Assembly: GCF_900177345.1 (NCBI RefSeq)
Contig: NZ_FWZT01000002.1
Coordinates: 310,001 to 374,000 of the forward strand
Direction: 5' to 3'
Origin: Pseudobacteriovorax antillogorgiicola
GTDB lineage: Bacteria > Bdellovibrionota_B > Oligoflexia > Oligoflexales > Oligoflexaceae
DNA: 64,000 nucleotides
The notes beneath the pieces were generated by a model. The model worked only from the letters and a program-made list of their open reading frames with translations. It made no database searches and was not told where the DNA came from. The position numbers and the translations under genes were made by a program. This document shows, piece by piece, positions 62,898-64,000 of the stretch (positions are counted from its first letter, which is position 1; the number at the start of each line of letters is the position of its first letter).

Positions 62898-63491
62898 ATG
62901 GCAATCAAATTAAATTCGGGCTGGTGTCGCGGCCTCACCCTCAAAAGTCCTCCAGCATTACATACTCGTCCTACTGCGTCAAGAACAAGAGAAGCGGTCT
63001 GGAACTCGCTCCAGTTTGATCTTCACAACGCGAGAGTGATTGACGTTTTCAGTGGCTCGGGGGCTATAGGTTTCGAAGCCTTAAGCCGAGGTTGCCGTTC
63101 CAGCCTGTTCATCGACCAATCGCTGGCAGCAGTTAAGTGCCTCCGCGAAAATAAAGCCTTGATGGAAACTCGTGCCCTGGCCAATCAAAGGCACATCACT
63201 ATGAAGATTATTCAAGGCGATGCTGTGAAGGTTCTGACAGCCCAGGGCTCCGATGCGGCTGATATCTTGTGGATCGATCCCCCCTACGATCAGGTTGTTG
63301 ATCTCTTGCCAGGCTTGGCAAAGGAAGCCGCTCGGGTTCTAGTCCCCGGAGGTAAGATGATCGTCGAGTGTGATCAAAGAGGGTTACCAGTCATCGAAGA
63401 TCTTAGGTCCCTGGCGATCTGGAGCGAATCAAAACATAAACGATATGGAAGAACTTTCATCACGATCTTTGAAAGGCTTGGAGAGGAATAA
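62898..63491 (+). CDS. rsmD: 16S rRNA (guanine(966)-N2)-methyltransferase
   Basis: The 197-residue methylase modifies G966 of 16S rRNA in the small subunit. Motifs: RPTASRTREAVWNSLQF, VIDVFSGSGAIGFEALSRG (cofactor loop) and ILWIDPPYDQV (DPPY catalytic motif). It lies one base before coaD, the arrangement usual across bacteria. GAGGAAG lies nine bases before the ATG. Confidence 0.96.
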   Translation: MAIKLNSGWCRGLTLKSPPALHTRPTASRTREAVWNSLQFDLHNARVIDVFSGSGAIGFEALSRGCRSSLFIDQSLAAVKCLRENKALMETRALANQRHITMKIIQGDAVKVLTAQGSDAADILWIDPPYDQVVDLLPGLAKEAARVLVPGGKMIVECDQRGLPVIEDLRSLAIWSESKHKRYGRTFITIFERLGEE

Positions 63492-63492
63492 T

Positions 63493-63969
63493 ATGAAGGT
63501 TGCAGTTTTTGCCGGTAGCTTTGACCCTTTTACCTTAGGGCATGAGGATATCGTCGAGCAAGCCCTGCACGTTTTTGATCGCCTCGTTATTGGGGTTGGT
63601 CAAAGCAGTAGCAAGCGCCCTTTGTTTAGCGACGAGGAGCGGGTTGAGATCATTCAAGATATCTATAAGGATCGCCCCGAAATTTCGGTCAAGGCTTTCG
63701 CCGGTTTGGTAGTCGACTTCGCTCGTAAGGAAAATGCTACCTGCTTGGTCCGGGGGCTTAGAACTGAGGCTGACTTTTCCTATGAGATGCCGATGGCCAT
63801 GACCAACCATAAGATCTCTCCCGAGATTCAGACTGTCTTTTTCCCTACCAAGTCTCAATTTGCCTATGTTTCATCAAGCTTGGTGAAGGAATTGAGCGTC
63901 CATGGCGGTGATGTCAGCTCGTTTGTTCCGCCAATGGTGGTGGCTCGGATGAGCCAGAAAAACTCTTAA
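63493..63969 (+). CDS. coaD: Phosphopantetheine adenylyltransferase
   Basis: The 158-residue enzyme makes dephospho-CoA from phosphopantetheine and ATP, the fourth step of CoA synthesis. It has AGSFDPFTLGHEDIVEQAL (nucleotidyl transferase T/HxGH motif) at residues about 7-25, then RGLRTEADFSYE and the SSSLVKEL segment. The ATG at 63493 has AGGA just upstream; the longer frame from 63370 runs over rsmD. Confidence 0.96.
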   Translation: MKVAVFAGSFDPFTLGHEDIVEQALHVFDRLVIGVGQSSSKRPLFSDEERVEIIQDIYKDRPEISVKAFAGLVVDFARKENATCLVRGLRTEADFSYEMPMAMTNHKISPEIQTVFFPTKSQFAYVSSSLVKELSVHGGDVSSFVPPMVVARMSQKNS

Positions 63970-64000
63970 GATAACAGCTGTCTTAGGCCTATCTGCTGCG

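Noticed and set aside
1-64000. tRNA, rRNA, prophage or defence island
   Set aside because: No tRNA or rRNA pattern, integrase, phage structural gene or toxin-antitoxin pair was recognised.

Overview
The window looks like a stretch of chromosome from a Gram-negative bacterium of moderate GC content. Envelope genes support this: a prepilin peptidase, a barrel-like secreted protein ending in Phe, YqgE/AlgH, lipoproteins, a class A penicillin-binding protein and a periplasmic HtrA-type protease. The gene set points to the Bdellovibrionota/Oligoflexia or another former 'deltaproteobacterial' lineage: DUF4105 protein, a lysine-rich histone H1-like protein, a possible DUF6178 protein, a membrane pyrophosphatase, a fused E1 alpha/beta 2-oxoacid dehydrogenase, FadN-type beta-oxidation and a STAS/zinc-ribbon protein. 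This placement is inference; no rRNA or tRNA gene was seen.

Layout. 1-4.0 kb: the end of an HTH-like protein gene runs off the left edge, followed by about 0.85 kb of non-coding DNA packed with inverted and tandem repeats, then a membrane-anchored alpha/beta hydrolase and Pta. 4.2-7.8 kb: EAL-domain protein, a CsgA-like SDR, a MITE-like element and a secreted protein. 7.8-12.7 kb (minus): mutS2 and fused E1. 13.0-17.3 kb (plus): compact run of pilD, GGDEF protein, thioesterase, DUF4105 protein and a sigma-like protein with a membrane tail. 17.4-24.5 kb: hppA, GNAT-like protein, lipoprotein, barrel-like protein, yqgE, the second MITE-like copy and an RlmL-like methylase. 24.6-29.9 kb: purple-acid-phosphatase-like lipoprotein, HAD phosphatase with MATE pump, MlaF-like ATPase, HemD. 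30-41 kb: a secreted protein paired with an HTH/coiled-coil protein, aroA-cmk, a HU/IHF gene, FmdB, HD phosphohydrolase, pyrD and a large SMC-like protein with a degraded P-loop. 41.4-49.8 kb: histone H1-like gene, response regulator, fadN-fadA, tkt, htrA-like protease. 50-64 kb: very large PBP1A, hemL with an MqnA-like gene, a membrane protein, a DUF pair, a STAS/zinc-ribbon gene with a GGDEF gene, speA, rsmD and coaD.

How the genes fit together. Most is housekeeping: central carbon (pta, E1, tkt), fatty acid oxidation (fadN-fadA), tetrapyrrole synthesis (hemD, hemL), pyrimidine and aromatic synthesis (pyrD, cmk, aroA), CoA and polyamine synthesis, RNA methylation, DNA repair and peptidoglycan synthesis. 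Three proteins concern cyclic di-GMP (two probable cyclases, one probable phosphodiesterase). No defence island, prophage or CRISPR array was found. The most unusual items are the repeat-rich region at 1.13-1.57 kb, the two-copy MITE-like family, the degenerate SMC-like protein, an ABC ATPase without the H-loop histidine, the membrane-tailed sigma-like protein, and a structured leader with a small overlapping ORF in front of the histone H1-like gene.
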